The notes under the pieces: model-generated
What the model saw: only the letters and a program-made list of their open reading frames with translations
Told to the model about the DNA's origin: nothing
The model's database searches: none
Source of the DNA: Planctomycetia bacterium
GTDB taxonomy: Bacteria > Planctomycetota > Phycisphaerae > Phycisphaerales > SM1A02
Assembly (NCBI GenBank): GCA_005776885.1
Contig: SXOD01000004.1
Coordinates: 1-37,433 of the forward strand
Length of the DNA: 37,433 nucleotides
Direction: 5' to 3'
Part shown: piece by piece, positions 14,141 through 23,517 of the stretch
Layout of the letters: each line of letters starts with the position of its first letter
Position numbering within the stretch: position 1 is the stretch's first letter
Translations under genes and position numbers: made by a program

Positions 14141-14948
14141 GGTGTGCGGCCCGGCAGGGATCGCGGGCGGTGACCATCGCGCGCACGCGTACGGCGTCCA
14201 GCTCATTGGACCAGAGGCCGTCCACCTTGAGGGCGCTTCCCACGATGACTCCCCGCGCATGGCCGAAGAGTCGCGCAAGCGATTGTGGCATCGCGCCCGA
14301 CCCGACGAAGACAGGCATGTCGGCCGCGGCACGGGCCGCTTCCGCCAATGATTCGCCGTCGACGGGGTCGCCGGTCTCGCGTCCAGTCACCACCACGGCG
14401 TCGGCGCCGAAGAAGGCCGCGCCATGCACCCAGTCCCGCATCGCGAGGTCCGCCGTGATCGCGTGCGAGGAGTGCTTCTTCCGGACATCGGCCCAGACCG
14501 CGATCCCCCCGGCGCCGAGCCGAGCTCGGTCTCGCAGGAGTTCACCGGCGCAGGCGTCGCGGACCAGCCCCTCGTCGCTCACCGATGCGAAGACCAACCC
14601 CTCGCACCGGATGAACCGGGCACCGGCGACATGCGCCACCGCGAGCGCGGCGCTGTTGGCGTGGGACAGGATCTGCACGCCAACCGGGATGTCGACGGCC
14701 TGCACCACCGCGCGGACGACGCGAGTCATCGCGGCGATGGTCTCCGGAACGGCCGCACACCGGAGGTACGGCGCGTCATGCATGTTTTCCACGATCAGCG
14801 CGTCGAAGCCCGCGGCGGCCAGGGCACGAGCCTCGTCCACGGCCTTCTGCTCGATCAAGTCCATCGAAAGCGAATGGCGGGGCGCCCCGGGAAGCGCACG
14901 AGCATGGACCATGCCGATCAAGGAGCAGGGCGGAAGGAGAGGCATCAT
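14133..14948 (-). CDS. BtpA/SgcQ-family TIM-barrel protein
   Basis: The protein has 271 residues. [13 protein letters not shown] (11-23) is the family signature and the predicted barrel continues through [12 protein letters not shown] (about 50-61), [15 protein letters not shown] and VFVGSG near the end. In cyanobacteria BtpA affects photosystem I stability; other members are of unknown catalytic role and resemble phosphate-binding TIM barrels. A photosynthetic role is unlikely here. The gene overlaps both neighbours: its ATG lies in the channel stop (ATGA) and its end covers the aminotransferase start. Confidence 0.85.
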   Translation of the reverse strand: MMPLLPPCSLIGMVHARALPGAPRHSLSMDLIEQKAVDEARALAAAGFDALIVENMHDAPYLRCAAVPETIAAMTRVVRAVVQAVDIPVGVQILSHANSAALAVAHVAGARFIRCEGLVFASVSDEGLVRDACAGELLRDRARLGAGGIAVWADVRKKHSSHAITADLAMRDWVHGAAFFGADAVVVTGRETGDPVDGESLAEAARAAADMPVFVGSGAMPQSLARLFGHARGVIVGSALKVDGLWSNELDAVRVRAMVTARDPCRAAHHA

Positions 14949-16009
14949 GGCAGCAGGTCGTGCTCCTCACCGCCCAGGAAACGCGCGGCATCGTCCCACT
15001 CCGTGCTCACCACCGCCGACACAAGCCCGACGTTCAGCCGCCTCTCCAGTTCCTCCGGGAGCCCAGGGCGGTAGGCGATCGCGACGAAGGTGTCACGGAG
15101 ACGCCCCGGGAGCACCTTGAGGGCCGATCCGGCGAGCACGTCACGGTTGAGGATCAGGTCAAGGTCCGAAACGTAGAGGCCATCGATCCGCCCGCCCTGC
15201 AGTCCCTCCACGCCACTGTCGATCGTGGGGACCAGCGTGACGTCCGCCCCCATCTTCCTGAGCCGCTCCTGGTCGCGCGCGGTCAGCACGGCCACGTTGC
15301 GGTCGCGGATCGCCGTGACGTTGGCCAGCGAGGGCCGCAGCTTGCTGACGGTGAACTCGGCGGCAACCACGCTCCCCATCAGGGCAACGAGCAACACGCT
15401 GAGGAGCATCCAGCACGACGCCACCAGCCGGCCCAGCCGCGTGACAGGGACCACGTCACCGTAGCCGACCGTGGCGAAGGTCACGATGGACCACCACAGC
15501 CCGTGCTCGAGGCGCTCGCTGTTGGAACGCTCGACGAAATAGCTCCGCCGGTGCTTTCGTTCGACGGCGATCATGAGCACGGCAGAGAGGATGCCCAGGA
15601 TCGTGCCGGCCACCAAGAGCCCGCCCAGCTCGCTTTGCCAGATCGCCTTCAGCAATCCGTTGTAGGAAACGGAGCCCTCGGTTCGCACGACGGCGCGAAG
15701 GGAGCGCTGCTGCAGCGGCACCGAGAGGTTGAACTGGGCAACCGATTCGGGCGTCATCTCGATGGCGTCCAGCAAGACATCGACTTGGCCAGCCTGCACG
15801 GCCGCCAAGCCCTCGTCGGCGGTCATGACCACCATCTCCGGCTTCGCATTGGCCAGCGAGCACGCCTCCCGCCAGACCATCTGCAAGATGTCCGCCGCCG
15901 GGGCTCCTTCTTCCATGGTCGCGGTCGAGCCACGCGGCACGACGGCGACCTTGATGGGAGTCGGTTCAGCCGCCTGTGTCGCCTGGGCAGTGTGCGTGAC
16001 CTGCAGCAT
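14945..16009 (-). CDS. Prokaryotic glutamate-receptor-like potassium channel (GluR0 type)
   Basis: This 354-residue protein is a family 3 periplasmic binding domain split by a two-helix K+ pore. Lobe S1 spans about 18-122, with a binding-protein pattern [20 protein letters not shown] (67-86). M1 is about 127-149. The pore helix and selectivity filter TVGYGD are at 170-185, M2 is about 192-217, and lobe S2 is 225-350. In GluR0 of Synechocystis, amino-acid binding outside the membrane opens a K+ pore with the same order. Oddly, the N-terminus [18 protein letters not shown] lacks the expected signal peptide. It is the first gene of the operon, divergent from gap. Confidence 0.87.
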   Translation of the reverse strand: MLQVTHTAQATQAAEPTPIKVAVVPRGSTATMEEGAPAADILQMVWREACSLANAKPEMVVMTADEGLAAVQAGQVDVLLDAIEMTPESVAQFNLSVPLQQRSLRAVVRTEGSVSYNGLLKAIWQSELGGLLVAGTILGILSAVLMIAVERKHRRSYFVERSNSERLEHGLWWSIVTFATVGYGDVVPVTRLGRLVASCWMLLSVLLVALMGSVVAAEFTVSKLRPSLANVTAIRDRNVAVLTARDQERLRKMGADVTLVPTIDSGVEGLQGGRIDGLYVSDLDLILNRDVLAGSALKVLPGRLRDTFVAIAYRPGLPEELERRLNVGLVSAVVSTEWDDAARFLGGEEHDLLP

Positions 16010-16123
16010 CGAGGGAAGGGGAGGATACGGCGGGGGTGCGTCGGTATCATTCCGCCCCCTTTCCCGGCGTCGCATGCTCCGCGTCAGCCGGCCGACCCAA
16101 CTGGAGGAGCACGCAGGACAGAC

Positions 16124-17170
16124 ATGCCAGCCACCACTTCGCCCAAGATCGCCATCAATGGATTCGGCCGCATCGGCCGCCTTGTCTACCGCATCGCCAA
16201 CGAGCGCGGCACGCTGCAGGTTGTGGGCGTGAATGACCTGGTGCCCGCCGACAACCTCGCCTACCTGCTGCGCTACGACTCCATGCATGGTCGATTCTCC
16301 AGGGAAGTCGGCCTCAACGGCGAGGCATTCGTCTGCGAAGGGCGCACCACGGCCTGCACCGCGATCAAGGATCCCGCCACGCTTCCGTGGAAGGCGATGG
16401 GCGTGGACTATGTCCTGGAGTCCACCGGCCTCTTCACCGACCGCGACGGCGCGGGCAAGCACATCGCTGCCGGGGCGAAGCGCGTGCTCATCTCGGCACC
16501 GACCAAGAGCGACGATGTCAGGACCTTCGTCAAGGGCGTGAACGCCTGCCAGTACGACCCCGCGAAGGACACCATCCTCTCCAACGCCAGCTGCACCACC
16601 AACTGCCTGGCGCCCATCGTCAAGGTGATCATGGACCACTGCGGCATCGACGAGGGACTGATGACCACGGTCCACGCCGTCACGGCCACGCAGCCGACGC
16701 AGGATGGGCCTTCCAGGAAGGACTGGCGCGGCGGTCGCAACGCCTACATGAACATCATCCCGTCCAGCACGGGTGCCGCCAAGGCCGTGGCGCTGTGCAT
16801 CCCCGAGGTGAAGGGCAAGCTCACCGGGATGAGTTTCCGCGTGCCGACGGCCAACGTGTCGTGCGTGGACCTCACCTTCCGGAGCGCGAAGCCGACCAGC
16901 ATCGCGGCGATCAACGAGGCCATGAAGTCAGCCGCCTCGGGCACCGCGCTCAACGGCTCCCTCAAGGGCATCCTCGGTTACACCGATGACGAAGTCGTCT
17001 CCAGCGACTTCCTCGGCGACCCCCGCTCCAGCATCTTCGACGCCAAGGCCGGCATCCAGCTCAACGACCGGTTCTTCAAGGTTGTCTCGTGGTACGACAA
17101 CGAGTACGGCTACGCCAACCGTTGCGTCGACATGCTGGAGATGATGGCCAAGAAGGACGGGATCGGCTGA
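16124..17170 (+). CDS. gap: Glyceraldehyde-3-phosphate dehydrogenase, type I
   Basis: This 348-residue cytosolic glycolytic enzyme has an NAD-binding start [10 protein letters not shown] (11-20), VNDL with Asp38 (NAD preference), active-site SNASCTTNC with Cys157, the GAAKAV stretch and the ending [15 protein letters not shown]. All are canonical. ATG 16124 has AGGA five bases upstream. The frame remains open far upstream, but that part is the shadow of the channel gene on the other strand. The neighbouring DUF3592 gene begins 17 bases after its stop and may be cotranscribed. Confidence 0.97.
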   Translation: MPATTSPKIAINGFGRIGRLVYRIANERGTLQVVGVNDLVPADNLAYLLRYDSMHGRFSREVGLNGEAFVCEGRTTACTAIKDPATLPWKAMGVDYVLESTGLFTDRDGAGKHIAAGAKRVLISAPTKSDDVRTFVKGVNACQYDPAKDTILSNASCTTNCLAPIVKVIMDHCGIDEGLMTTVHAVTATQPTQDGPSRKDWRGGRNAYMNIIPSSTGAAKAVALCIPEVKGKLTGMSFRVPTANVSCVDLTFRSAKPTSIAAINEAMKSAASGTALNGSLKGILGYTDDEVVSSDFLGDPRSSIFDAKAGIQLNDRFFKVVSWYDNEYGYANRCVDMLEMMAKKDGIG

Positions 17171-17187
17171 CCGGTCCTCGGACCATC

Positions 17188-17799
17188 GTGCGCGGTTCCC
17201 GGTGGGTGCCGCATGTTGTCCGGGCCTGGATCCTGCTGGTGTGCCTTGCGATCGCCGCGGTGGGCGGTTTCTTCGTCTACATGGGTGCGCAGGAGCGCAA
17301 CACCGCGCTGGCGGCGATGGGGTGGCCGACGGTCGCGGGGACGATCACGGAGTCCCGGGTCGCCACCACCACCAGCCGCAAGCGGCGGAACAGCTCGCAC
17401 GTGCTCCGATACGCGTACAGCGTGGACGGCGTGGAGCACGAGGGGAATCGCCGCAGCTTCCTGGTGGCGCTCGACTCGGCGGACTCACAGGCCGCGCGCT
17501 TTGCGCCAGCACAGCAGGTCGTCGTTCACTACAACCCGATGGACCCTTCGGAGGCGTGCCTCGAAACGCCGCCGCCCGGCTGGGAGGCTTGGCTTCCCGT
17601 CGCCGTCGGGTTCCTCTCGATGGTGTTCTCGATTGGGATCGCTTGCCTGGCGTGGGCCATCAGCGGGCTGATGATCCACCCGGAACGCGACCCCGCGCCA
17701 CTCTTGCGGTTCCTCTTCGGGGCGAAGCGAATGGATCGCGCGCTCGCCGCGGTCCGACGCGCGCGGATGCCACAGCATCCGGACGGGGCTACGCCCTGA
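17188..17799 (+). CDS. DUF3592-family membrane protein
   Basis: This roughly 203-residue protein has two hydrophobic segments, about 10-32 (RAWILLVCLAIAAVGGFFVY) and about 133-156. A soluble domain between them has the DUF3592 pattern, GWPTVAGTITESRV, an RYAYSVDGVEHEG strand and VHYNPMDPSEACLE. The function of DUF3592 is not known. The start is uncertain: GTG 17188 or GTG 17206 would keep the first membrane span, and no ATG fits. It follows gap closely. Its end overlaps the convergent serS gene by 11 bases. Confidence 0.7.
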   Translation: MRGSRWVPHVVRAWILLVCLAIAAVGGFFVYMGAQERNTALAAMGWPTVAGTITESRVATTTSRKRRNSSHVLRYAYSVDGVEHEGNRRSFLVALDSADSQAARFAPAQQVVVHYNPMDPSEACLETPPPGWEAWLPVAVGFLSMVFSIGIACLAWAISGLMIHPERDPAPLLRFLFGAKRMDRALAAVRRARMPQHPDGATP

Positions 17800-19195
17800 T
17801 CTCAGCGGCGCCGCCAAGGTAGGGCCGCAATGCTTCTGGGATTCGGACCGACCCATCGGCCTGCTGGTGAATCTCCAAGAGCGGGATCAAGATGCGGGGG
17901 CTGGCGCAGACGGTGTTGTTGAGTGCGTAGGGGAACTGCAGCTTGCCGTTCGCGTCGCGGTAGCGCAAGTTGAGCCGTCGTGTCTGGAAATCACCCAGCC
18001 GGCTGGCGGAGTGGGTCTCGCCATAGGCGCCTTGCGGGACACCCTTCGCATCCAGCTCTCCTCGACCGGGCATCCAGCACTCGATGTCAATCATGTCCTC
18101 GTTCTTCACGCCCAGGTCGCCGGTGCAGCATTGGAGCAAGCGGTAGGGGAGTTCCAGCCGCTGCAGCAGCGTCTCCACGAATCCGATCATCGTCTTGTGC
18201 CACTGCCGGCTCTCGGCATCGTCGGCGCGGCAGACCACGACCTGCTCCACCTTCTCAAACTGGTGAATGCGATAGAGCCCAGCGGTGTCCTTGCCCGCCG
18301 CACCCGCTTCACGGCGAAAGCACGTGCTCACGGTGGTGTAGCGAATTGGGAGGTCCGACTCGGCCACGATCTCGCCCGCGTGAATGCCCATCAAGCCAAC
18401 TTCGCCCGTGCCCGTGAGGAAGAGGTCATGGCCTGCTCCGCGCCTGGACTCTTCGATGTGGTACGCCTGCTCACGACCCGCCGGGAAGAAGCCCGTGCCC
18501 ACCATGCACTGTTCCTGCACGATCACCGGAACGCCGATGGGCGTGAATCCATTCTCGTTGGTCATCATGTCAAAGGCCATGCGAAGCACAGCCTGCTGCA
18601 ATCGCATCCCCCAACCCGTGAGGATGTAGTGGCGCGTCCCGGACATCTTGACGCCGCGCTCGAAGTCCGCCATCCTGTGCGACTTCACAATCTCCAAGTG
18701 CGTCCGCGGCGCAAAGCCACGACACGCCATGAATCCACGCGCCGGGTCAAACCCAGCCGGCGCCCACTGGCGGAGCTCGACATTGTCATCACTCGACGCA
18801 CCCACGGGGACATCGGTCGCGGGCGGTTGCGGCACCGTCATCAGGATCGACTCCCACTCCGGCTCGATCCGTCGGAACTCTTCCTCCAGGACAGCAATCT
18901 GGTTCTTGAGCGCCAGTGGGGCCGCCTCCAGTTCCGAGAGTTGAGACTGCACGGCGGCTCGTTCGGCCGAACCCTCGGCTAGGCCCTTCAGTCGCCCCTT
19001 GAGTTGCCCCAACTGGGGGCCAATCTCCTTGGACAGCCGGTTCTGTTCAGACTTGCGGGTCTCGATGTCGGTCAGGAGTCGTCGCCGTTCGGCATCCAGG
19101 GCGCCCAACCGGCCAAAATCGACGGCCACTTGCTTGGCGCGGGCACCGGCACTGAACCGCTCTGGAGCGTCTCGATAGGCCTTGATGTCGATCAT
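17789..19195 (-). CDS. serS: Serine--tRNA ligase
   Basis: This 468-residue class II aminoacyl-tRNA synthetase has an N-terminal coiled-coil arm that grips tRNA-Ser (about 30-100, rich in Glu/Arg/Leu, RLLTDIETRKSEQNRLSKEI). Motif 2 reads TCFRREAGAAGKDTAGLYR followed by HQFEKVEQV. Motif 3 reads ALNNTVCASPRILIPLLEIH, the variant with SPRILIPLLE seen in several bacterial groups. ATG 19195 begins with the usual MIDIKAYRDAPERF. Upstream in-frame codons to 19267 are unlikely to be used because a -10-like box lies there. Confidence 0.96.
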   Translation of the reverse strand: MIDIKAYRDAPERFSAGARAKQVAVDFGRLGALDAERRRLLTDIETRKSEQNRLSKEIGPQLGQLKGRLKGLAEGSAERAAVQSQLSELEAAPLALKNQIAVLEEEFRRIEPEWESILMTVPQPPATDVPVGASSDDNVELRQWAPAGFDPARGFMACRGFAPRTHLEIVKSHRMADFERGVKMSGTRHYILTGWGMRLQQAVLRMAFDMMTNENGFTPIGVPVIVQEQCMVGTGFFPAGREQAYHIEESRRGAGHDLFLTGTGEVGLMGIHAGEIVAESDLPIRYTTVSTCFRREAGAAGKDTAGLYRIHQFEKVEQVVVCRADDAESRQWHKTMIGFVETLLQRLELPYRLLQCCTGDLGVKNEDMIDIECWMPGRGELDAKGVPQGAYGETHSASRLGDFQTRRLNLRYRDANGKLQFPYALNNTVCASPRILIPLLEIHQQADGSVRIPEALRPYLGGAAEIRA

Positions 19196-19203
19196 GGAGG
19201 GGG

Positions 19204-19209
19204 ATTCTA
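19204..19209 (-). promoter_or_regulatory. Candidate -10 box directly before serS
   Basis: On the minus strand TAGAAT ends eight bases before the serS ATG, preceded by TTT and followed by CCCCCTCC, the opposite of a Shine-Dalgarno. If used, the transcript would start within about two bases of the start codon. No clear -35 is present. Confidence 0.3.
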
Positions 19210-19355
19210 AAAGGTGTTCAAAATCAGGTATCACGGGCGCCACATCGACACTCCCAAGACTGCGCAACCAATTCCACGCATTTTGTTTGCATTCGCTGGG
19301 ATTGGCAGCACGATCCGGTCAGCCCTCCGAACTCACATTGAAGAAACGAACCCCC

Positions 19356-21650
19356 ATGGCCCAGACGACGCAAACCGCCTTCCGCTCCTCCAGCATCCTC
19401 GCCAACCTTTCCACCGCCTGCCTCTTGGCGACGGTCGCGGCCACTGCGGCCGGGCAGGTCCAGGATGCCGACGGGCACGCCAAGCAGTCCCCCACGAATC
19501 CACCCAAGCCGGTTGAGGTTCCGCTGTCCGAGCAGTTCGGAGTCTCGTTCCTCCCCGCGCCGCAGATCAGCTTGATGCCGGTCGATGTGGCGGAACTCCT
19601 CATCGAGGACACGAGAACTCCCCAGCCCGCACCGATGCGATTTGCCGTCCCGCGCGAGGTGGCCATCGACGTCGCCGACGGTTCCTGGATGCCGGTGGAT
19701 GGCGGACATCTGTGGAGGCTCTCGCTGGTAGCAGAGGAAGCCACCTGCAATCGACTCCACCTCACGGGGCTCAACATGGCGGAAGGCCAGGAGCTTTACC
19801 TCGTCACCGAAACGAAGATTCGCGAGTGGGTCGGCCCGATCACCGACGACGGCCAGTTCGATACGGGCGAGGCATGGGGACTCTTCGGCCCCAGCACGAC
19901 CAGCACGATCGAGTGGTTTGTCCCCGGCAACGACAAGCCCGCAGTGCTCCCCTTCACGGGCGCGGAGGTGTGTCACGGGTATCGCGACGTGTTTGCCCCC
20001 GCGTCTGACGACTTCGCGGGCGGGGACCAGGGCGGCGTGGCCGGCAACTGCCACAACCAGCCCGCCTGCTACTCCGCCTGGGCCAACGAGAGCAACGCGA
20101 CCGTGAAGCTCTTCTTCGGCGGCGGCTATCTCTGTTCCGGCCAGGTCATGGCCACCACCGCGGCCGACGAGACGCCCTATGTCTCCACCGCCAACCACTG
20201 CATCAGCACGCAGTCCACGGCGAACAGCGCCCAATACATCTTCTTCTATCGAGCCAACACCTGCGGCGGCGGGACCGCCAGCGGCACCACGGTCACGGGG
20301 AGCGACCTCACCGACACCTACGCCACCAGCGACTGCACGCTCCTCATGGTGCGAGCGGAGATCCCGGCGACCACCTACTGGGTTGGCTGGCTCACCACCA
20401 ATCCAGCCAACGGGACGGCCAGCACCTGCCTCCATCACCCCGGCGGCGCCCCACAGGCGATCTCCTTTGGCAGCAAGCTGGCCACCAACAACTATTGCGG
20501 CTCCGGTTCGTACTGGTCCCAGATCTCCTGGACCAGCGGCGTGACCGAGGGCGGCTCGTCCGGTTCATCGATCTACCAGGACAGTTCGCACAAGCTCTAC
20601 GGCGTGCTCACCTGCGGCGGCAGCTACTGCGCGACGCCGCAGTACGACGACGCCTACGGCCGTTGGGACTCCGCAGTCTCCTCCTCCGGCGGCAACTTCG
20701 CGGCGTTCCTCGCGTCGGGCTCCGATGACGCGCAGGAAGAGAACGACACCTGCGCCACCGCCAAGGCCGTCTCTTCCGGCACGATCTCGAGCCTGGTTTG
20801 CAAGAGCACGGACGAGGACTGGTACTCCTTCAGCGTCGCCGGCGGCACCACCGCCAGCATCGCGCTGACTTTCACTGACGCGAACGGCGACATCGATGCA
20901 CAGCTCTATTCGTCGTGCGGCGGCACTGTCCTGGCCTCGGGACTTTCGCACACCAACAACGAAGTCCTCTCCTGGAACAACTCCGGGGCCAGCCAGACCG
21001 TCTTCCTGCGCGTGTACATGTACAGCGACACTCGCAACGACTACTCCATGACCATCACGGCCACGCAGTCAGGCCCTGCCAACGACGAGTGCACGGGCGC
21101 CACCGCACTGGCCTTCGGTTCCAACAACCTCGACACGTCCAACGCAAGCAACAGCGCCGTGGCCGTGACGAGCGCGTGCATCGACGGTGGCTCGACCACG
21201 ATCTACAAGGACCTCTGGTATCGCGTGACCGCGCTCTTTGACGGCACGGTCACGGTGAGCAACTGCGGCAACTCCACCTTCGACTCCCGCATCATCGTCT
21301 ACGGCAACGCCTGCCCGACGGCCAGCACGGCCATCCTGGCGTGCGATGACGACACGGCCGGTTGCGCCGGGAGCACGACGAGCGTCACGTGGGACGCCTA
21401 TGCCGGCGAGCAGTTCCTGGTCCGCATCGGTGGCAAGACCAGCAATGCGGCCGGCTACACCACCGTCACGGTGAGCGGCGTTCCCACTCCCAGCTGCCCC
21501 GCGGACATCAATGACAGCGGCGCCATCGACGGCGTCGACCTTGGCATCCTCCTGAGTGGCTGGGGCACCGGCAGCGGCGACGTGAACGGCGACGGCCTCA
21601 CGGACGGCGTTGACCTGGCAAATCTTCTCTCCAACTGGGGGCCATGCTGA
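19356..21650 (+). CDS. Secreted trypsin-like serine protease with PPC-like domain and dockerin-like tail
   Basis: This 764-residue exported protein has a signal peptide (about 1-33). Its propeptide-like region runs to about 220. The catalytic domain resembles lysyl endopeptidase: His281 in TANHC, Asp326 in TSDCTLLMV, and Ser402 in GVTEGGSSGSSIY. Many Cys suggest disulfides. About residues 458-560 look like a bacterial pre-peptidase C-terminal (PPC) domain, starting SDDAQEENDTCATAKAV. A second similar beta domain follows (PANDECTGATAL, 575-705). The end is dockerin-like: ADINDSGAIDGVDL and GDVNGDGLTDGVDL, closing with NWGPC. It is probably surface-attached or released for protein degradation. 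ATG 19356 is chosen for the signal peptide. In the gap upstream, CCAATTCC (19268-19275) can pair with GGGATTGG (19298-19305). Confidence 0.85.
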   Translation: MAQTTQTAFRSSSILANLSTACLLATVAATAAGQVQDADGHAKQSPTNPPKPVEVPLSEQFGVSFLPAPQISLMPVDVAELLIEDTRTPQPAPMRFAVPREVAIDVADGSWMPVDGGHLWRLSLVAEEATCNRLHLTGLNMAEGQELYLVTETKIREWVGPITDDGQFDTGEAWGLFGPSTTSTIEWFVPGNDKPAVLPFTGAEVCHGYRDVFAPASDDFAGGDQGGVAGNCHNQPACYSAWANESNATVKLFFGGGYLCSGQVMATTAADETPYVSTANHCISTQSTANSAQYIFFYRANTCGGGTASGTTVTGSDLTDTYATSDCTLLMVRAEIPATTYWVGWLTTNPANGTASTCLHHPGGAPQAISFGSKLATNNYCGSGSYWSQISWTSGVTEGGSSGSSIYQDSSHKLYGVLTCGGSYCATPQYDDAYGRWDSAVSSSGGNFAAFLASGSDDAQEENDTCATAKAVSSGTISSLVCKSTDEDWYSFSVAGGTTASIALTFTDANGDIDAQLYSSCGGTVLASGLSHTNNEVLSWNNSGASQTVFLRVYMYSDTRNDYSMTITATQSGPANDECTGATALAFGSNNLDTSNASNSAVAVTSACIDGGSTTIYKDLWYRVTALFDGTVTVSNCGNSTFDSRIIVYGNACPTASTAILACDDDTAGCAGSTTSVTWDAYAGEQFLVRIGGKTSNAAGYTTVTVSGVPTPSCPADINDSGAIDGVDLGILLSGWGTGSGDVNGDGLTDGVDLANLLSNWGPC

Positions 21651-21694
21651 TCGGGACTCAGCGGATCCCCTGAAGGCGAGTCGAAAACACGGTC

Positions 21695-21724
21695 GCGCCG
21701 CCAGGATCAGTTCCCTGGCGGCGC
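21695..21724. terminator. Bidirectional stem-loop between protease and nadK
   Basis: GCGCCGCCAGG (21695-21705) pairs perfectly with CCTGGCGGCGC (21714-21724) around an eight-base loop. It lies between convergent genes and covers the nadK stop codon. On the minus strand it is followed by a TTTT (21686-21683), suited to ending the nadK operon; on the plus strand the T content is weaker. Confidence 0.6.
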
Positions 21725-22573
21725 CTCCGTTTCCGGGGCATACGCAGGCGCCTCGGCCCAACGCATCTTGCGCTGCAGGGTTTGCCAGTAACGACCTTCC
21801 GGGTTGGCCACCACTCGAACGCCGCGCGAGTTTCCTCGCACCAGGATTTCATCTTCAGCGGCCACGCGGCATGCTGGCTGGCCGTCCACCATCACGGTCG
21901 TGCCGGGGTTGGCTCGTTCGACGCGCACCCGGACTTCCGCCGCTCCCGTCAGCACGATCGGCCGGAAACTCAGCGAATGGGGGGCGATCGGTGTCACCAG
22001 GAGCACGTTGGCGTCCGGGTGCACGATGGGGCCGCCGCCGCTGAGGTTGTAGGCGGTCGAGCCGAGCGCCGTGGCAAAGATCAGGCCGTCGCCGCGAAAG
22101 ACGGGTCCCGGTTCGCCGTCGATCGTGAGCCGAAGCTGGACCATCGTGAAGGGGTCGCCCGCGGCGATCACGCAGTCGTTCACGCAGATGCCGTCGATGG
22201 AATCGCCGTTGCGGCGCATGGCGACGGAGAGCACGCTCCGATGGTCCATGATGGCGTTGGGGCCAAAGACCATTGCCGCGTGCCGCTCGAGGGCATCGAC
22301 GGTGTAGGTCGTCAGGAACCCCAGCCGACCGGCGTTCACGCCCACCACGGGAATGTCGCGGGCGTGGGCACGGCGGGCCTGGGCCAGGAAGGTGCCATCG
22401 CCGCCCACGCTCACGAGGCGATCGATCGCCAGCCCCTCCGGCAGCGGCGACTTTTCCGCCGGCAGCTCTGCCACGATGGTCCCGTGCCGCCGCACGATGC
22501 CGCGCACGCGCTCGAGCGCATCGATGGCGCCTGCGCGGGACGACTCACAGCCGATGGCCACTCGGCACTTCAT
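21707..22573 (-). CDS. nadK: NAD kinase
   Basis: This 288-residue cytosolic enzyme makes NADP+ from NAD+ and ATP (or polyphosphate). The GGDG motif (57-60, VSVGGDGTFLAQARR) and VVGVNAGRLGFLTTY are canonical. ICVNDCVI holds the Asn-Asp of the usual NE/D motif, and STAYNLSGGGPIVHP near the C-terminal half is conserved. Its ATG overlaps the stop of the ABC ATPase gene by four bases, so it is the last gene of that operon. Confidence 0.95.
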   Translation of the reverse strand: MKCRVAIGCESSRAGAIDALERVRGIVRRHGTIVAELPAEKSPLPEGLAIDRLVSVGGDGTFLAQARRAHARDIPVVGVNAGRLGFLTTYTVDALERHAAMVFGPNAIMDHRSVLSVAMRRNGDSIDGICVNDCVIAAGDPFTMVQLRLTIDGEPGPVFRGDGLIFATALGSTAYNLSGGGPIVHPDANVLLVTPIAPHSLSFRPIVLTGAAEVRVRVERANPGTTVMVDGQPACRVAAEDEILVRGNSRGVRVVANPEGRYWQTLQRKMRWAEAPAYAPETEAPPGN

Positions 22574-23517
22574 GCGACCAAGCCCTTGGTCAGTCGCATG
22601 AAGGCTGTCTCGAGGTCCAGCCGCTCCTCCGCGAGGTGGGAGACGCGCAGCCCCGAGGCCACCAGCCGCGCATTGAGCTCGCCCGGCGTGAGTGCGGCGT
22701 CCTCGGCCACCTGGACGTCGATCCGGACGACATCGTCATGGCGTGCGCCTTCCACCTGCTTGACGCCAGGCACCCCCTTCAGGAGCCGGATGGCCTCGGC
22801 GTGCCGATCCTCCACCACGACGTGAAGCACCCGGCCGGTGCGCGTGCGCGCCATGATCTCGCGCATCGGGCCCGCGAAGAGCAACTTGCCTTGTTCGATG
22901 ATCGCCACGTCGGTGCAGAGCTCAGCCAGCTCGAACAGGATGTGGCTGGAGATGAGGATCGTCTTCCCCATGCGCCGAAGCTCCTTCAGCAGCTCCCGCA
23001 TCTCCACGCGCGCACGCGGGTCAAGGCCGCTCGATGGCTCGTCCAAGAGGAGGACCTGCGGATCGTGGAGCAAGACCCGCGCGACGCTCAATCGCTGCTG
23101 CATGCCCCGGCTGAGGCCGTTCACCTCGGCGTCGCGCTTGTAGGACAAGTCCGTCAGCTCCAGCACGTCCTGCACCGCCTTCATCCGGGCGGGGCCGTGG
23201 ATGCCGTAGCAGCTGGCGAAGAACTCCAGGTATTCGGCGACCAGCATGTCGTCGTAGGACCCCATGAAGTCCGGCACGTAGCCGATGATCGGGCGAATCA
23301 GGTGATTCTGGTAGCCGACCACCTTGCCGTCGATCCTGGCCTCGCCCCAGCTGGGCTTGAGGAGGGTGGCCAGAATCTTGATGGTGGTGGTCTTGCCGGC
23401 CCCGTTGGGGCCTATGAACCCCAGGCAACTGCCCGCCTCCACCGTGAGGTTCAGGTTGTCCAGCGCCGCCAGCTCGCCGTACTTCTTCGTGAGGTTGACG
23501 GTCTCGATCATCGCCAT
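22570..23517 (-). CDS. ABC-2-type transporter ATPase (Gld/CcmA-like)
   Basis: The 315-residue protein has Walker A GPNGAGKTT (36-44), a signature LSRGMQQRLSVARVLL, Walker B LLLDEPSSGLDP and SHILFELAELC with the switch His. The order and the extra C-terminal domain fit ATPases of ABC-2 exporters. No permease gene lies beside it in the window. It overlaps the preceding gene: ATG 23517 is used here, while ATG 23511 forms an ATGA with the upstream stop. It may work with the membrane protein encoded just upstream, or with a permease elsewhere. Confidence 0.88.
   Translation of the reverse strand: MAMIETVNLTKKYGELAALDNLNLTVEAGSCLGFIGPNGAGKTTTIKILATLLKPSWGEARIDGKVVGYQNHLIRPIIGYVPDFMGSYDDMLVAEYLEFFASCYGIHGPARMKAVQDVLELTDLSYKRDAEVNGLSRGMQQRLSVARVLLHDPQVLLLDEPSSGLDPRARVEMRELLKELRRMGKTILISSHILFELAELCTDVAIIEQGKLLFAGPMREIMARTRTGRVLHVVVEDRHAEAIRLLKGVPGVKQVEGARHDDVVRIDVQVAEDAALTPGELNARLVASGLRVSHLAEERLDLETAFMRLTKGLVA

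Noticed and set aside
14960-16123. N-terminal extension of gap by about 390 residues
   Set aside because: It is the shadow of the channel gene; real GAPDH begins at 16124 with a Shine-Dalgarno.
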